Shown here: one piece after another, positions 50,001-54,788 of the stretch
How positions within the stretch are numbered: position 1 is the first letter of the stretch
Layout: each line of letters starts with the position of its first letter
NCBI RefSeq assembly: GCF_035046505.1
Contig: NC_089826.1
Location: 7,668,254 to 7,732,253 of the forward strand
Direction: 5' to 3'
Length of the DNA stretch: 64,000 nt
Source of the DNA: Tiliqua scincoides
Lineage: Eukaryota > Chordata > Lepidosauria > Squamata > Scincidae
Position numbers and translations under genes: made by a program
Notes under the pieces: model-generated
What the model was told of the DNA's origin: nothing
Databases searched by the model: none
The model's input: only the letters and a program-made list of their open reading frames with translations

Positions 50001-50599
50001 ATAACCTCCAATGCCCCACCAGGGGGAAGGGGAGGGTGCCACAAGGCACAGAGCAACCTGGCACCAGCACTTTCCATATTGTCACACACAGTATCACCTA
50101 ATATTTTCATTCAGATCACATTCCTAAATGTATGGGGAAAGTGTTAAAACACAGTTCCACATCCTTAACATCTGCTAGAGGTTTTCCTTTAAAACAGCGA
50201 TTTTCAGCCACTGTGCTGTGGCACATTTGTGTGCCGCAAATGGTCCACAGGTGGGCCATGGGAGTTTGGGGGGGGGTTCATTTATTAGTAGGGCCATTGT
50301 GGGATGTGAGCCTCCCACCAGCAGCATGGTGTGCCTTGCCAATTGTCAAAAAACTGGTGGTGTGCGTTGACAATTTTAGCTCCTTGTCAGTGTGCCATGA
50401 GCTGGAAAAGACTGAAAATTGCTGCGTTACAAGATACATTACTGTACTGCCAATTAACCATAGTGTTAAATTCCCTCACAATTAATTATTGTGGGCATTT
50501 CTGAGATCAAAATGTCAACTTTATTGTTACTGAAACATCTACATTATCAAAAAAATAAAGGTACTACCTTAGCTCTTTAAGGCTCTTACTCTTACTCAT
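13360..50599 (-). CDS. CCDC158: CCDC158, coiled-coil domain-containing protein 158 (gene span, 25 coding exons)
   Basis: Twenty-five exons read leftwards from ATG 50599 to TGA 13360. Their lengths total 3570 nt, exactly 1190 codons with stop (1189 residues; human 1113). Every join keeps phase. Most exons match the remembered human CCDC158 closely, for example LWDRDTGSSITIDHLRRELD, MTQIVGQHGRTAGAM, KVAMGMQKQITAKRGQIDAL and RSPVHSLL. The product is mostly heptad-rich coiled coil (Glu/Lys/Gln/Leu) between about residues 115 and 885, with a Ser-rich head and a less conserved Ser-rich tail before a final short helix. Its cellular role is poorly known; no catalytic motif is visible. It is convergent with STBD1 and divergent from SHROOM3, as in human. 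The N-terminus differs from the human form I recall. Introns are full of transposons. Confidence 0.93.
15072..15173 (-). CDS. CCDC158: CCDC158 exon 24
   Basis: Acceptor atccttag|CT, donor ATCAAG|GTACAG. Residues CKKLQNKMDNLQNLVETLQL then KNQ; human CRKLQNRLESLQTLVEDLQL. Confidence 0.93.
15684..16005. mobile_element. hAT-like non-autonomous element
   Basis: Ends cactggttcccaatgta and aaagtttgggaaccgccg are inverted, and the interior is rich in tggtccgtggaccac motifs. No clear 8-bp duplication. It ends 35 bp from CCDC158 exon 23. Confidence 0.5.
16040..16237 (-). CDS. CCDC158: CCDC158 exon 23
   Basis: Acceptor acatctcaag|CA (chosen to keep phase; tcttcag further on would not), donor ATAGAA|GTGAGT. 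Residues include KDRSPVHSLLTAPLNDLKTV; human KKSPVHSLLTSSVEG. Confidence 0.8.
16808..17008. repeat. MITE with near-perfect ~47-bp terminal inverted repeats
   Basis: The left end begins gggtgcaatcctaacccc and the right end is its inverted copy ending ggttaggattgcaccc. About 46 of 47 positions pair. The middle is about 105 bp and has no coding content. Confidence 0.8.
17041..17130. repeat. ~90-bp palindromic repeat (AGCCCAATCCTA family)
   Basis: Begins agcccaatcctatgcatgtc, has the centre agtcccattatagtcaatgg, and ends actcccaggtaagtatggatagg. Half arms are imperfect inverted copies. Similar copies occur at 19195, 20850, 50768, 53226, 55335 and 58009. Confidence 0.75.
17824..17891 (-). CDS. 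CCDC158: CCDC158 exon 22
   Basis: Acceptor cttacacag|G, donor CTAGTG|GTGAGT. Residues DPITLHTTELEDSEATLPFT then SS; human EPVTLHAGDREDPSGCFTFT. Confidence 0.8.
17936..18273. mobile_element. hAT-like element (CAGGGGTCTC ends)
   Basis: Ends caggggtctctaaac and gtttggaaacccctg are inverted repeats. A perfect 8-bp duplication TTCAAGAG flanks it (17928-17935 and 18274-18281). No transposase. Same family as 55822-56174 (opposite orientation). Confidence 0.85.
18440..18680 (-). mobile_element. old CR1/L3-type 3' fragment
   Basis: The series caagtccagcatcctatttt, cttctgggaagatcacaggc and gaatgtgtcaaatcctttgt is the diverged counterpart of the CR1 3' end in reverse. Confidence 0.5.
18747..18791 (-). 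CDS. CCDC158: CCDC158 exon 21
   Basis: Acceptor cacagtcag|A, donor TTCCAG|GTGAGA, 45 nt. Residues DLPSDATLGQDHFS, whose join to the next exon gives FSRDPITLH; human LSREPVTLH. Confidence 0.7.
19195..19281. repeat. ~90-bp palindromic repeat (AGCCCAATCCTA family)
   Basis: Ends agcccaatcctaggcaggtc and tgtggataggattgggct. Centre attagcgtcaatgg. Confidence 0.75.
19799..19891 (-). CDS. CCDC158: CCDC158 exon 20 (tentative)
   Basis: Acceptor tctttcag|G, donor ATCACT|GTAGAG, 93 nt, phase 2 in and out. Residues SSQVGSRVRSGSNQEMGL weakly recall human RSNNSLRDST. Confidence 0.35.
20452..20505 (-). CDS. CCDC158: CCDC158 exon 19 (tentative)
   Basis: Acceptor ttcatgcag|A, donor CAACAG|GTGAGA, 54 nt. It keeps the phase of both neighbours (phase 2 in and out), but the residues LASRECIGKRSHEPYN show little likeness to human. 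It could be a poison or pseudo-exon. Confidence 0.4.
20850..20940. repeat. ~90-bp palindromic repeat (AGCCCAATCCTA family)
   Basis: Ends gagcccaatcctatgcaagt and gtgtggatagggttgcagcc. Confidence 0.7.
21018..21238. repeat. large imperfect palindrome (~80-bp arms)
   Basis: The left arm (ggtgctgacaaaatggcatc ggttttgcccaattg) and the right arm (caattgggcaaaacccgatg ccattttt...cagcacc) are inverted copies with scattered mismatches. MITE-like. No coding content. Confidence 0.7.
21331..21825. repeat. larger element with AGCCCAGTCCTAA-type inverted ends
   Basis: Starts cagcccagtcctaagctgcc and ends gagctcaggattgggct. The 186-codon plus-strand frame across it is low-complexity and not believed. Confidence 0.45.
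22153..22601. mobile_element. hAT-like element (CAGGGGTGTCCAAAC ends)
   Basis: Ends caggggtgtccaaac and gtttggacacccctg are exact inverted repeats. A perfect 8-bp duplication TAGTAGAG flanks it (22145-22152 and 22602-22609). No transposase frame. Near-identical relatives at 34880 and 48658. Confidence 0.88.
22783..22946 (-). CDS. CCDC158: CCDC158 exon 18
   Basis: Acceptor tccatttag|TTA, donor ACATT|GTAAGG. Residues 924-977: STKEDPLRDLKHLLQELKTT; human KEDPTRDLKQLLQELRSV. Confidence 0.87.
24179..24301 (-). CDS. CCDC158: CCDC158 exon 17
   Basis: Acceptor cttccgcag|GAG, donor AACCTT|GTAAGT. Residues 883-923: ELQGPGHSLSSSMKQRHSSV then PHSLSSSAPASQSFAGHHIN. Start of the Ser-rich tail; human ELQGPGYTSNSS. 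Confidence 0.88.
25300..25800 (+). mobile_element. 5'-truncated zinc-finger LINE, best copy, with 12-bp target duplication
   Basis: A 12-bp duplication AGTCCTGAAAGT brackets the insertion (25288-25299 and 25801-25812). The frame from 25325 is open for 146 codons: LHWLGHVVRMDNGRIPKDLL, GKRPTGRPQLRYKDICKRDL, and a C-terminal C-X2-C-X12-H-X3-C zinc finger (CSRC...HTRRC type; this copy has Asn in place of His). The 3' end is ggttgccaacaacaacac, with no poly(A). This C-terminal pattern is common in animal non-LTR retrotransposons; I cannot name the clade with certainty. It lies in CCDC158 intron 16. Confidence 0.88.
25939..26031 (-). CDS. CCDC158: CCDC158 exon 16
   Basis: Acceptor tccttacag|GCA, donor GTAAAA|GTAAGG. 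Residues 852-882: ASMQFAECQCIMQQQEQEVI then RFKFQHALDVK. Confidence 0.93.
26869..27027 (-). CDS. CCDC158: CCDC158 exon 15
   Basis: Acceptor tgtgtag|GAG, donor GATAAG|GTACTG. Residues 799-851: EKHYLKEERNKLSQELASLA ... MEAALDK; human EKHFLKEEKSKLSQELSTVA. Confidence 0.94.
27247..27322. repeat. deleted GTAGCTAG-family MITE
   Basis: Ends aatggtgtagctagaggggg and acctctagctatgccacc with only about 40 bp between. Confidence 0.6.
27750..28136 (+). mobile_element. 5'-truncated zinc-finger LINE with 11-bp target duplication
   Basis: The duplication AATACCATTTG flanks it (27739-27749 and 28137-28147). The open frame covers YKDICKRDLKALGVDLNRWE through CGRDCHSRIGLFSHTRRC to the shared 3' end. Intact zinc finger C-X2-C-X12-H-X3-C. 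Confidence 0.87.
28389..28501 (-). CDS. CCDC158: CCDC158 exon 14
   Basis: Acceptor tcttttgcag|CG, donor CAAAG|GTCCAA (a weak GT donor). Residues 761-798: AMKVAMGMQKQITAKRGQID then ALQSKIKFLEEAMTNSTK. The most conserved stretch of the protein. Confidence 0.94.
28690..28745 (-). mobile_element. MIR-like SINE tail fragment
   Basis: The string gtcagaccactggatcatct agccaagtgttgtccactctg matches the tail seen at 38.37 kb. Confidence 0.35.
29256..29408 (-). CDS. CCDC158: CCDC158 exon 13
   Basis: Acceptor ccttgcag|AGG, donor CCACG|GTAATC. Residues 710-760: EESESLKKNYRDKTEEMDIA and LKSAQIELEQTRATLKSVEG then SDGH, parallel to human MQLKSAQSELEQTRNTLKSM. Confidence 0.93.
29756..30380. mobile_element. 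hAT-like element (CAGTGGCATCACTAGGGG ends)
   Basis: Ends cagtggcatcactagggg and cccctagtgatgcctagtg are inverted. It contains a poly-G run at about 29810-29823 and an AT-rich core (ataccatcatgttacatc) shared in reverse with 63584-63845. No clear target duplication. Confidence 0.55.
30514..31003. mobile_element. hAT-like element
   Basis: Ends cagtggcttccaaactctta and agtctggggactg. Flanks ctgcagtg and ctgctgta match only partly. It shares the gatcctgggatcac core with the element at 55600. Confidence 0.5.
31142..31331 (-). CDS. CCDC158: CCDC158 exon 12
   Basis: Acceptor gtttgtatag|ATT, donor TTGCAG|GTATGA. Residues 647-709 include LSEMELDRVKLVNASSDRLR; human LELEKVKLVNAGSERLR. Confidence 0.93.
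31928..32163. repeat. element with CCTAAC...GTTAGGATTGGGC inverted ends
   Basis: It opens agatcctaacttccc and closes caggttaggattgggct. Inner gcgccagtgatttcactggcgc is itself a palindrome. Same terminal motif as the AGCCCAATCCTA repeats. Confidence 0.5.
32497..32856. mobile_element. hAT-like element, uninterrupted copy of the 9096 family
   Basis: Ends cagtgcttctcacacattta and cacagtttgaggaacactg. 360 bp. Flanks tcttagct and ctctagtt are only weakly alike. It shows the sequence of the 9096 copy before the LINE inserted. Confidence 0.8.
33285..33767 (-). CDS. CCDC158: CCDC158 exon 11 (largest coding exon)
   Basis: Acceptor tctgttcag|ATG, donor CTTAAG|GTGTGC. 161 codons in phase 0, residues 486-646: STKEMLRKVVDELNEKKISL, LQQLKSESDRLRNMQSECES, QIDNMTQIVGQHGRTAGAME. 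Long unbroken coiled coil. The first ATG is internal and is not a start codon. Confidence 0.96.
34690..34870 (+). mobile_element. MIR-like SINE fragment
   Basis: The series gcgaccttgggcctgtcact, ctctcagtctaacctaaact and cttgttgtgaagatgatggg is the well-known body of tRNA-derived reptile SINEs. Confidence 0.5.
34880..35343. mobile_element. hAT-like element (CAGGGGTG ends)
   Basis: Perfect 8-bp duplication ATCTAAAC (34872-34879 and 35344-35351). Ends caggggtgcccaaac and ctttggacacccctg. No transposase. Confidence 0.88.
35530..35727 (-). CDS. CCDC158: CCDC158 exon 10
   Basis: Acceptor gccttgcag|GGT, donor CGTCAG|GTCAGA. Residues 420-485 include LEKEQNKRLWDRDTGSSITI and DHLRRELDNRNMELQRMESL, almost identical to human. 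Confidence 0.95.
36394..36753. mobile_element. hAT-like element, 9096 family, opposite orientation
   Basis: Perfect 8-bp duplication CATTAATA (36386-36393 and 36754-36761). Ends cagtgtttctcaaactgtgg and atgtgtgacaaccactg. 360 bp. Confidence 0.88.
37702..37812 (-). CDS. CCDC158: CCDC158 exon 9
   Basis: Acceptor atcccatag|ATT, donor TAGCG|GTAGGA. Residues 383-419: IEDLEKQLLLARSEAESERD then QYSQEAGNLDEQVQQLA. Confidence 0.92.
38345..38510 (-). mobile_element. MIR-like SINE (tail and middle)
   Basis: Reverse of the tail gagtcagaccactagtccat ctagctcagtactgtctaca plus ccaggatttcaggcagaggt. Matches the middle seen at 43.9 kb. Confidence 0.55.
39540..39654 (-). CDS. CCDC158: CCDC158 exon 8
   Basis: Acceptor tttttccttag|A, donor GACAAG|GTGAGT. 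Residues 344-382: EQARNQNSLYARQVSQLEST then VSQLRSEVRESRRTSEDK. Near-identical to human EQARNQNSMYMRQLSDLEST. Confidence 0.95.
40850..40960 (-). CDS. CCDC158: CCDC158 exon 7 (preceded by a microsatellite pyrimidine tract)
   Basis: Acceptor cccataacag|T, donor ATTCA|GTATGT. Residues 307-343: MERLISEHEKEMVVLCEKAK then ASQSHANSIQSQLEIIQ; human SQANSIQSQMEIIQ. The (CT)n tract lies just upstream on the coding strand. Confidence 0.9.
40968..41043 (+). repeat. purine tract with (GA)n microsatellite at a CCDC158 splice acceptor
   Basis: All 76 bases from 40968 to 41043 are purines, and 40979-41043 is pure GA. On the minus strand this is an unbroken (CT)n-rich tract ending seven bases before the exon starting at 40960. 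Confidence 0.9.
41797..41873 (-). CDS. CCDC158: CCDC158 exon 6
   Basis: Acceptor taataacag|CTG, donor GACAG|GTATGT. Residues 282-306: LEDQLTAIKKESDSKTDALL then RQHQD. Confidence 0.9.
42556..42883 (-). CDS. CCDC158: CCDC158 exon 5
   Basis: Acceptor gatgaatag|ACG, donor GCCTCA|GTAAGT. Residues 172-281 run from RRESQSQDDL through GHEDVLQQLRNVLLSYEETS and GKKVYEHESIASLH to LESEVLYLKGKLAS, parallel to human throughout. Confidence 0.94.
43885..44002 (+). mobile_element. MIR-like SINE (box B and middle)
   Basis: It contains a box-B-like ccagttcaattcctgg and the body cctgcctgaaactctggaga gccactg. Confidence 0.45.
44003..44345. repeat. element with AGCCCAATTCTAA inverted ends
   Basis: Begins gcagcccaattctaac and ends gttctaattaggattgggcc. 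No coding content. Confidence 0.45.
44397..45606 (-). mobile_element. CR1 LINE, 5'-truncated, reverse transcriptase C-terminal half still open
   Basis: The minus strand keeps an open frame of at least 325 codons (44593-45570, extending to about 45605): SGVPQGSVLGPVLFNLFIND, the catalytic FADD in VAKFADDTKLF, then KVMHIGAKNQ, HLEYCVQFWSPH, LGLFSLEKRRLRGDMIETYK and VVGLWNSLPQDVV. The 3' end is a short array of the 8-mer GTTCTTAT. No flanking duplication, as usual for CR1. One of the youngest elements here. Intron 4 of CCDC158. Confidence 0.95.
45690..45765. repeat. right end of a GTAGCTAG-family MITE
   Basis: Ends gcaccccctctagctacgcc actggg with the inner ttgcaaaacttagcac. The left half is missing, perhaps displaced by the CR1 insertion. 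Confidence 0.55.
45871..45980 (-). CDS. CCDC158: CCDC158 exon 4
   Basis: Acceptor cttctgcag|ACC, donor CTGAG|GTGAGC. Residues 136-171 include HEKQKFTLRQTIIELQTSL; human has HEKQKFYLRQSVIDLQTKL. Confidence 0.92.
46105..46205 (+). mobile_element. MIR-like SINE (tRNA-related head)
   Basis: The segment agcatctactttgcatgaag aatgtcccaggtgtaatctc tggcatctcc has a tRNA-like box B (caggtgtaatctctgg) and the usual spacing for these SINEs. Confidence 0.55.
46657..46913 (-). CDS. CCDC158: CCDC158 exon 3
   Basis: Acceptor ctttcccag|GT, donor GTGAG|GTGAGT. Residues 50-135: a Ser-rich segment, then GKEHIETILEEYSQQVRELQ, which matches human GKEHFERVLEEYSHQVKDLQ. Confidence 0.9.
47288..47531 (+). mobile_element. 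5'-truncated zinc-finger LINE 3' end
   Basis: From gtggaggcaggctgtgcagc to gactgaaggttgccaac. More diverged than the copies at 25.3 and 27.8 kb. Confidence 0.8.
47884..48040 (-). mobile_element. 5S rRNA-derived SINE
   Basis: On the minus strand it reads gatctcggaagctaagcagg (5S box A region), gttagtacttggatgggaga (box C region), ggtgctgtaggctt, then accatagtcttttgagactg and aaggttgccaac. The 5S part spans about 47920-48005 and is close to the vertebrate 5S consensus. The tail is the zinc-finger LINE 3' end. Not a 5S gene: the 5S 5' end is lost and the tail is foreign. Confidence 0.85.
48055..48250 (+). mobile_element. L2-like LINE 3' end
   Basis: The segment tttattgtaagctgttttaa, then ggaaaaggcagggtctatgt and aaaataaataaataaa, follows the pattern of reptile L2-like 3' termini (GCCGCCTTG...AAGGCGGGGTA, simple repeat). 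Confidence 0.45.
48658..49100. mobile_element. hAT-like element (CAGGGGTG ends)
   Basis: Close relative of the 34880 copy: ggggtgcccaaaccccggcc to ctttggacacccctg. The left terminal bases are mutated and flanks (attctagt / tatctagc) only partly match. Confidence 0.78.
49276..49620. mobile_element. hAT-like element
   Basis: Perfect 8-bp duplication ATCTAGTG (49268-49275 and 49621-49628). Ends cagtgtttctcaaggtttg and ggccaagaaacacta. No transposase. Confidence 0.82.
49728..49843 (-). CDS. CCDC158: CCDC158 exon 2
   Basis: Acceptor attgcaaag|G, donor GACAA|GTACGT. It encodes residues 11-49, REALQRQAKETLKLQEEATK then FSVESISHREGTVSPCNMT. The human N-terminus I remember does not align here, so this may be an alternative or ancestral head. 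Confidence 0.7.
50195..50424. mobile_element. hAT-like element (ATTTTCAGCC ends)
   Basis: Ends cagcgattttcagcc and gactgaaaattgctg. Flanks ctttaaaa and cgttacaa agree at 6 of 8. Same family as 10954-11272. Confidence 0.65.
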
Positions 50600-50610
50600 T
50601 TTTACACGAC
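50568..50610 (-). CDS. CCDC158: CCDC158 exon with start codon (coding 50568-50599)
   Basis: Acceptor tttttgcag|gtcgtgtaaaaATG, then MSKSKSLKEL plus two bases, donor CTAAG|GTAGTA. The acceptor shows that at least one untranslated exon lies upstream. The start is chosen because it joins the next exon in phase and opens a continuous frame. Confidence 0.7.
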
Positions 50611-50767
50611 CTGCAAAAAAAAAAAGAAAAAATACAATTACCTTTTTTGCCCATTAAGAAATCAATTTCACAACATCTTTTTGGGAAAAAAATACAAATA
50701 CATTCAAGCATGTTACAGGCATGAATAGATCCAAAGCCCACAACATCACAAAGGCATACGCCGGCTT

Positions 50768-50826
50768 AGACTGCAATCCTAAGTACACGTACCTGGGAAT
50801 GAATCCCACTGAACTCAGCGGGGCTA
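50768..50826. repeat. half of an AGCCCAATCCTA-family palindrome
   Basis: The segment gactgcaatcctaagtacac, gtacctgggaatgaatccca, ctgaactcagcgggg matches one half of the family. Confidence 0.5.
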
Positions 50827-50849
50827 GCTAGCTGGATAGCTTGCTTGTT

Positions 50850-51735
50850 GCTTATTTATTTAAAAGATTTTTTACCCCACCTTTCCTCTGCCAGAGCAGA
50901 TGTCCAAGGCAGCTTGCAATTTCAAGCTAAAATATACAATACATAAAAACAATACATAAAATCACAAAAAATAAATGAAACCATTCGGAGGAGGACAAAC
51001 TATTTACAACCAAGGTACTGCTACAGAGGTGCAGGAGACAGACAACCCATCACCCAAATGCTAGATGGAACAAAAACTTTTTGAACCTTCACCGAAATGC
51101 CATGAGGGAGGGGTAAGTCTTAATTCCCCTGGAAGAAAGTTCCATAATTGTGGCAGCACTACTGAGAATGCTCACCCCATGCCCCCATCCCCTTAATTTG
51201 GGAGAAAGGTGGCACTTGAAGGAAAACCCTCTCAGATGACCTTAAAAGGAGGACTGGAATATAAGGGAGAAGATGGTCCCTCTGAGAACCTGGTCACAAA
51301 CCATGGCTTTAAAGATCAATACCAGCATCCTGAAGTGGGCCCAGAAATGAATGGGCAGCCAGTGTAGTACCCAAAGCAGCACTTTGACAGAATCAAACCA
51401 CCTAGTTCCATTAACTACCTTGGCTGCTTGCATTCTGCACTAACTGCAGCTTCTGGACTATCTTCAAGGGCAGCCTCACGCAGAGTGGGTTACAGTAATC
51501 CAATCTTGGAGTCACTAGGGCATGGACCACTATGGTCAGGGTCGGTCAATTCAAATACAACTGTAGCTACGGCACCAGCTGGAGTTGGGCAAATGCACCC
51601 CTGGCCACTGCTGCTACTTGGCTCTCCAGGGAGAGCTGTGAATCCAGGAGCACTCCCAAACTGCGCACCTGCTCCTGCAGAGGGAATGCAACTCCATTCC
51701 GAGCCGGCAGAATATTTGTGCATAAGAGTGCACAG
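50850..51735 (-). mobile_element. L2-like LINE 3' region
   Basis: The minus strand encodes LHWLPIHFWAHFRMLVLIFK, the C-terminal pattern of L2/CR1-type ORF2 proteins, and reads through the typical stretch in reverse (ccagtgtagta, gcagcttctggactatcttc aagggcagcctcacg, gtgggttacagtaatccaat). The 3' end is near 50870 with an aaataaataag tail. Broken. Confidence 0.65.
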
Positions 51736-51907
51736 TTACAGTTCTTCAGAACTTTCTTGCAACTGGATGTTAAGCAAACCTGCTGGCTTTTACTTTGAGA
51801 ATGTTTTCAAAGTATGGGAGAACAGTCATTGTTGCTTCTTTGCCCCAGAAGTCCTCGCTGCAACCTGAAATCCATATTGTACTTAGCATGATCTAATCTA
51901 ATTTATG

Positions 51908-52392
51908 GCCCAATCCTACCCTGGAATTAAAATAGCAGGATGCTTTTTCTGCTGTTGTAAAAGGCCTTGTGACGGCACATACTCTGCTGTTGGGCCAGCC
52001 CAAGACACCACCAGAAAGTGGCAGCAGCACTGGAGCCACGTTGCTGCAAAATACACCAGGCCAGGCAAGTCAACAGGGAGGGTGTTTCATGGGTAGGGAG
52101 GGCAGGTTAGCAGGCAGCGGGCTGGAGGGGGTGGATCTTGGTGGAACACACATGCCAGATCCTATCTCCTATTTTCAGCCTGCTCCGCCCCTTTTCTCTC
52201 CTCAGATTTATGCCAGCTATACAGCTGGCATAAGATCAAGGACACCCATGGGCCATTAGGGAGATTACACAGAAAATATTTTCCCTTACTTTGAGCAAGC
52301 ATCATGATTGCCCTTCCTTATCACTGGATGCAGCACACACTCCACCAGTGCAGCCTCATCAGTGCCAATGCTGGGGGATAGAACTGGGCTGT
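51908..52392. repeat. element with GCCCAATCCTA / ACTGGGCTG ends (tentative)
   Basis: Opens ggcccaatcctaccctgg and closes gggatagaactgggctg. The interior is unrecognised. Confidence 0.3.
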
Positions 52393-52538
52393 AGGTCTCA
52401 CTAGCGCCTCCTGCACTCCATTTTATTACAAACTATAGGCATTGGGGCTTTTCCATCAGGCTCAGCCTTTTTTCCCCCTTCCTCCCACTCCTGGCTTTCT
52501 GTCATTTAATACCCTCCCTGAAGACAACAGTAAACACA

Positions 52539-52694
52539 CTGGTTGGCAACCTTCAGTCTCGAAAGACTATGGTATAAGCCTACAGCACCCAGTATTCCCA
52601 GGCGGTCTCCCATCCAAGTACTAACCAGGCCTGACCCTGCTTAGCTTCCGAGATCAGATGAGATTGGGAATCTGCAGGGTAACAGTCGCTGCTC
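52539..52694 (-). mobile_element. 5S rRNA-derived SINE with 11-bp target duplication
   Basis: 156 bp flanked by CAGTAAACACA (52528-52538 and 52695-52705). The minus strand gives a 5S-like body (ctcggaagctaagcagggtc, agtacttggatgggagaccg) followed by gtgctgtaggcttataccat and agtctttcgagactgaaggt tgccaac. Clean integration; young. Confidence 0.9.
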
Positions 52695-53014
52695 CAGTAA
52701 ACACAAAAACTTGTTCAATATGTATTCAATTTAGTTGGATCTAGTAGAGGACCCTACTGTAGATTTTGGAATTTTTTCCAAATGGACCAAACAGCTATTT
52801 AAGATTTTGAGGTATGAATGGGTCATACAGATGTTAGAACCCATAGCTAAGAAATGTTGAGTTAATGATTATGGAGATTATACATTAAACTTTTAAAATA
52901 CTAAACCTTTTTAAATGTTTACAATGTATTAAACATTTAAAAAGGTATAGTATACATATTATGTATTAAACTTTTAAAAAAAGATAATAACAACATTAGC
53001 TTCAGACTGAAGTG

Positions 53015-53140
53015 CTTATACGTGTTAATTATGCGTGTTAAATTATGTTTTAATCTGTTTTTAATATGTTGTAAGCCGCCCTGGGTCCCTTTAGGGAGAA
53101 GGGCGGGATAGAAATAAAGTTTATTATTATTATTATTACG
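53015..53140 (+). mobile_element. L2-like LINE 3' end with (TTA)n tail
   Basis: The segment ttgtaagccgccctgggtcc ctttagggagaagggcggga tagaaataaagtttattatt matches a common squamate 3' terminus. Confidence 0.6.
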
Positions 53141-53225
53141 CATCTTTCACCTGGAAACTATCTATTTAACTTTTTAAAAAATCTGAATTAATCCTTTGTA
53201 CAGAGAAGATATACAACAGACACAC

Positions 53226-53313
53226 AGCCCAATCCTATCCACACTTTCCTGGGAGTAAGCCTCATTGACTCTAATGGGACTTACTTTTGAGTAGACATGC
53301 ATAGGATTGGGCT
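53226..53313. repeat. ~90-bp palindromic repeat (AGCCCAATCCTA family)
   Basis: Ends agcccaatcctatccacac and gacatgcataggattgggct. Centre attgactctaatggg. Confidence 0.78.
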
Positions 53314-53711
53314 GACGGTTATAACATTTCAAAGGCTCTTCACATAGTAGCTTATCAATGTCAGCATCCCATCCCATTCTTATAACCACCTGTAAACTAG
53401 TTTCTTCTTTACAAACATATTTTTAACTATTTATGCCCAATGTTGCATATATGCAACAGGAATCAAGTGTGTACACTTGTGGGCCAAACAGAAATGGGTT
53501 AATCATTAAAATCATAACAAAATGTTCTGCCCTCCATCTTGCCGTTCCAAGTCCCCTTTCTCCAACCAAACACTCCATGCCAAGTTCAGTCAGCTCCATT
53601 CATTTTGATCAAAGATCAAAATTCTGACCCATCTGCACACCCTCTCCTTGCCCTGTTAGAATCACATAACAGCAGTATCACAAATGGAAACTACCCCCTA
53701 AAGATTTATAC

Positions 53712-53762
53712 CTGAAAGGTGTTTGTGGAGCTCAGAAAGCTTTCAAGGACCTCAAGACAAAC
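53712..53762 (-). other. CCDC158: possible CCDC158 5'UTR exon
   Basis: 51 nt bounded by attcttctag|G and CTTTCAG|GTATAA on the minus strand. It fits a small untranslated exon upstream of the start-codon exon, which must have one because it opens with an acceptor. Splice-site shape is the only evidence. Confidence 0.2.
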
Positions 53763-54229
53763 CTAGAAGAATATAGTTCTTATTAGCATTAATAAATCCT
53801 GCGGTCTGGATGCACACATAAATGTACACAGTCTGGATGTACACATGTTGACAAACATTAGATTCCCAAGGGAACAAGCTACTATTGACCTCTGAGCATC
53901 AATTCACCTGGCCCTCTGCATAGGCAAATGTGACCCCACAGAAGGCAGGCCAAGCCAAGAGCAATATAAATCTAAATAAGGGTTATTTATACCAAATGTA
54001 TAAATTGAGAATGCTCCATATAAGTCCAGTAGGTAAGGAAAGAAAAAGTAAAATAAGATAATTGAGTGAAGAGTGCTAAAAGAGCATGAAGGTGTGGATT
54101 TCATAGGGGAGAAGCCACTGGTTAATCGTGGATTATGAAACTGGGATGCCAGATGTAGCTGGGTTTGTGAAAGATTAGACAGCTGTAGTGGAATAGCGGA
54201 AGATCTGGCGAGGAGATTGAATGTGGTGT
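53763..54229. other. intergenic, nothing recognised
   Basis: AT-rich. No exon, repeat end or RNA signature recognised. Confidence 0.3.
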
Positions 54230-54640
54230 CTGCAGTGGCCCCTTTAAGAGTTAAGGCCTGGGCTTTCAGCAAAGGGTGTGCTGCACAGCTGCAGCCACTT
54301 GAAGGCAATAGGGCCCTTGGGGATATAAGGAGCACCTGAGGCAGGAAAGGTTTGTGGGCAGCAGAAGGAAGAAAGCTTGAGGCAGGGGAGACTGGATTAA
54401 TGGGCTAAGGAATTGATGGCTAATGGACTGATTGGTGAATGGACTTTGGAGACTGCTGGAACAGACTGCTGGAGACACTGGAGTTTGGTGTGTGACTGCT
54501 GTGCCCAAGACCTGCTGAGGACCAAGGGGCTGCTATAGTGGCAGGAGGCTGCTGGCAGAAGAGAGGACCTCTGCAGGTTGGACAGGTGAGCTACCCTGGA
54601 GGTGGGGTCCAGCAGAACTAGGGCCATTCTTGGGTAAAAA
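54230..54640 (+). other. unidentified TATA-bearing module
   Basis: It starts gtggcccctttaagagttaa, has ggggatataaggagcacc at about 54316, then a G/A-rich transcribed-looking stretch ending ggttggacaggtgagctacc (a good splice donor CAG|GTGAGC). It looks like a promoter with a first exon, of either an unknown repeat or a non-coding transcript. The 60.1-60.35 kb region has a similar layout. Confidence 0.25.
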
Positions 54641-54788
54641 AGGGGGTGCTAATTAACTAAAAGTGGGCATAATTCTCCAGGCAGAGCTTGGCCTTGGAAT
54701 CTGGCAAAACAACAGCTCTTGCCAAGGCTACCACTCCATAGCCAGGGATCAACACTTCCAGTTTTCAGCCCCTTGCTACATCTCTAAA

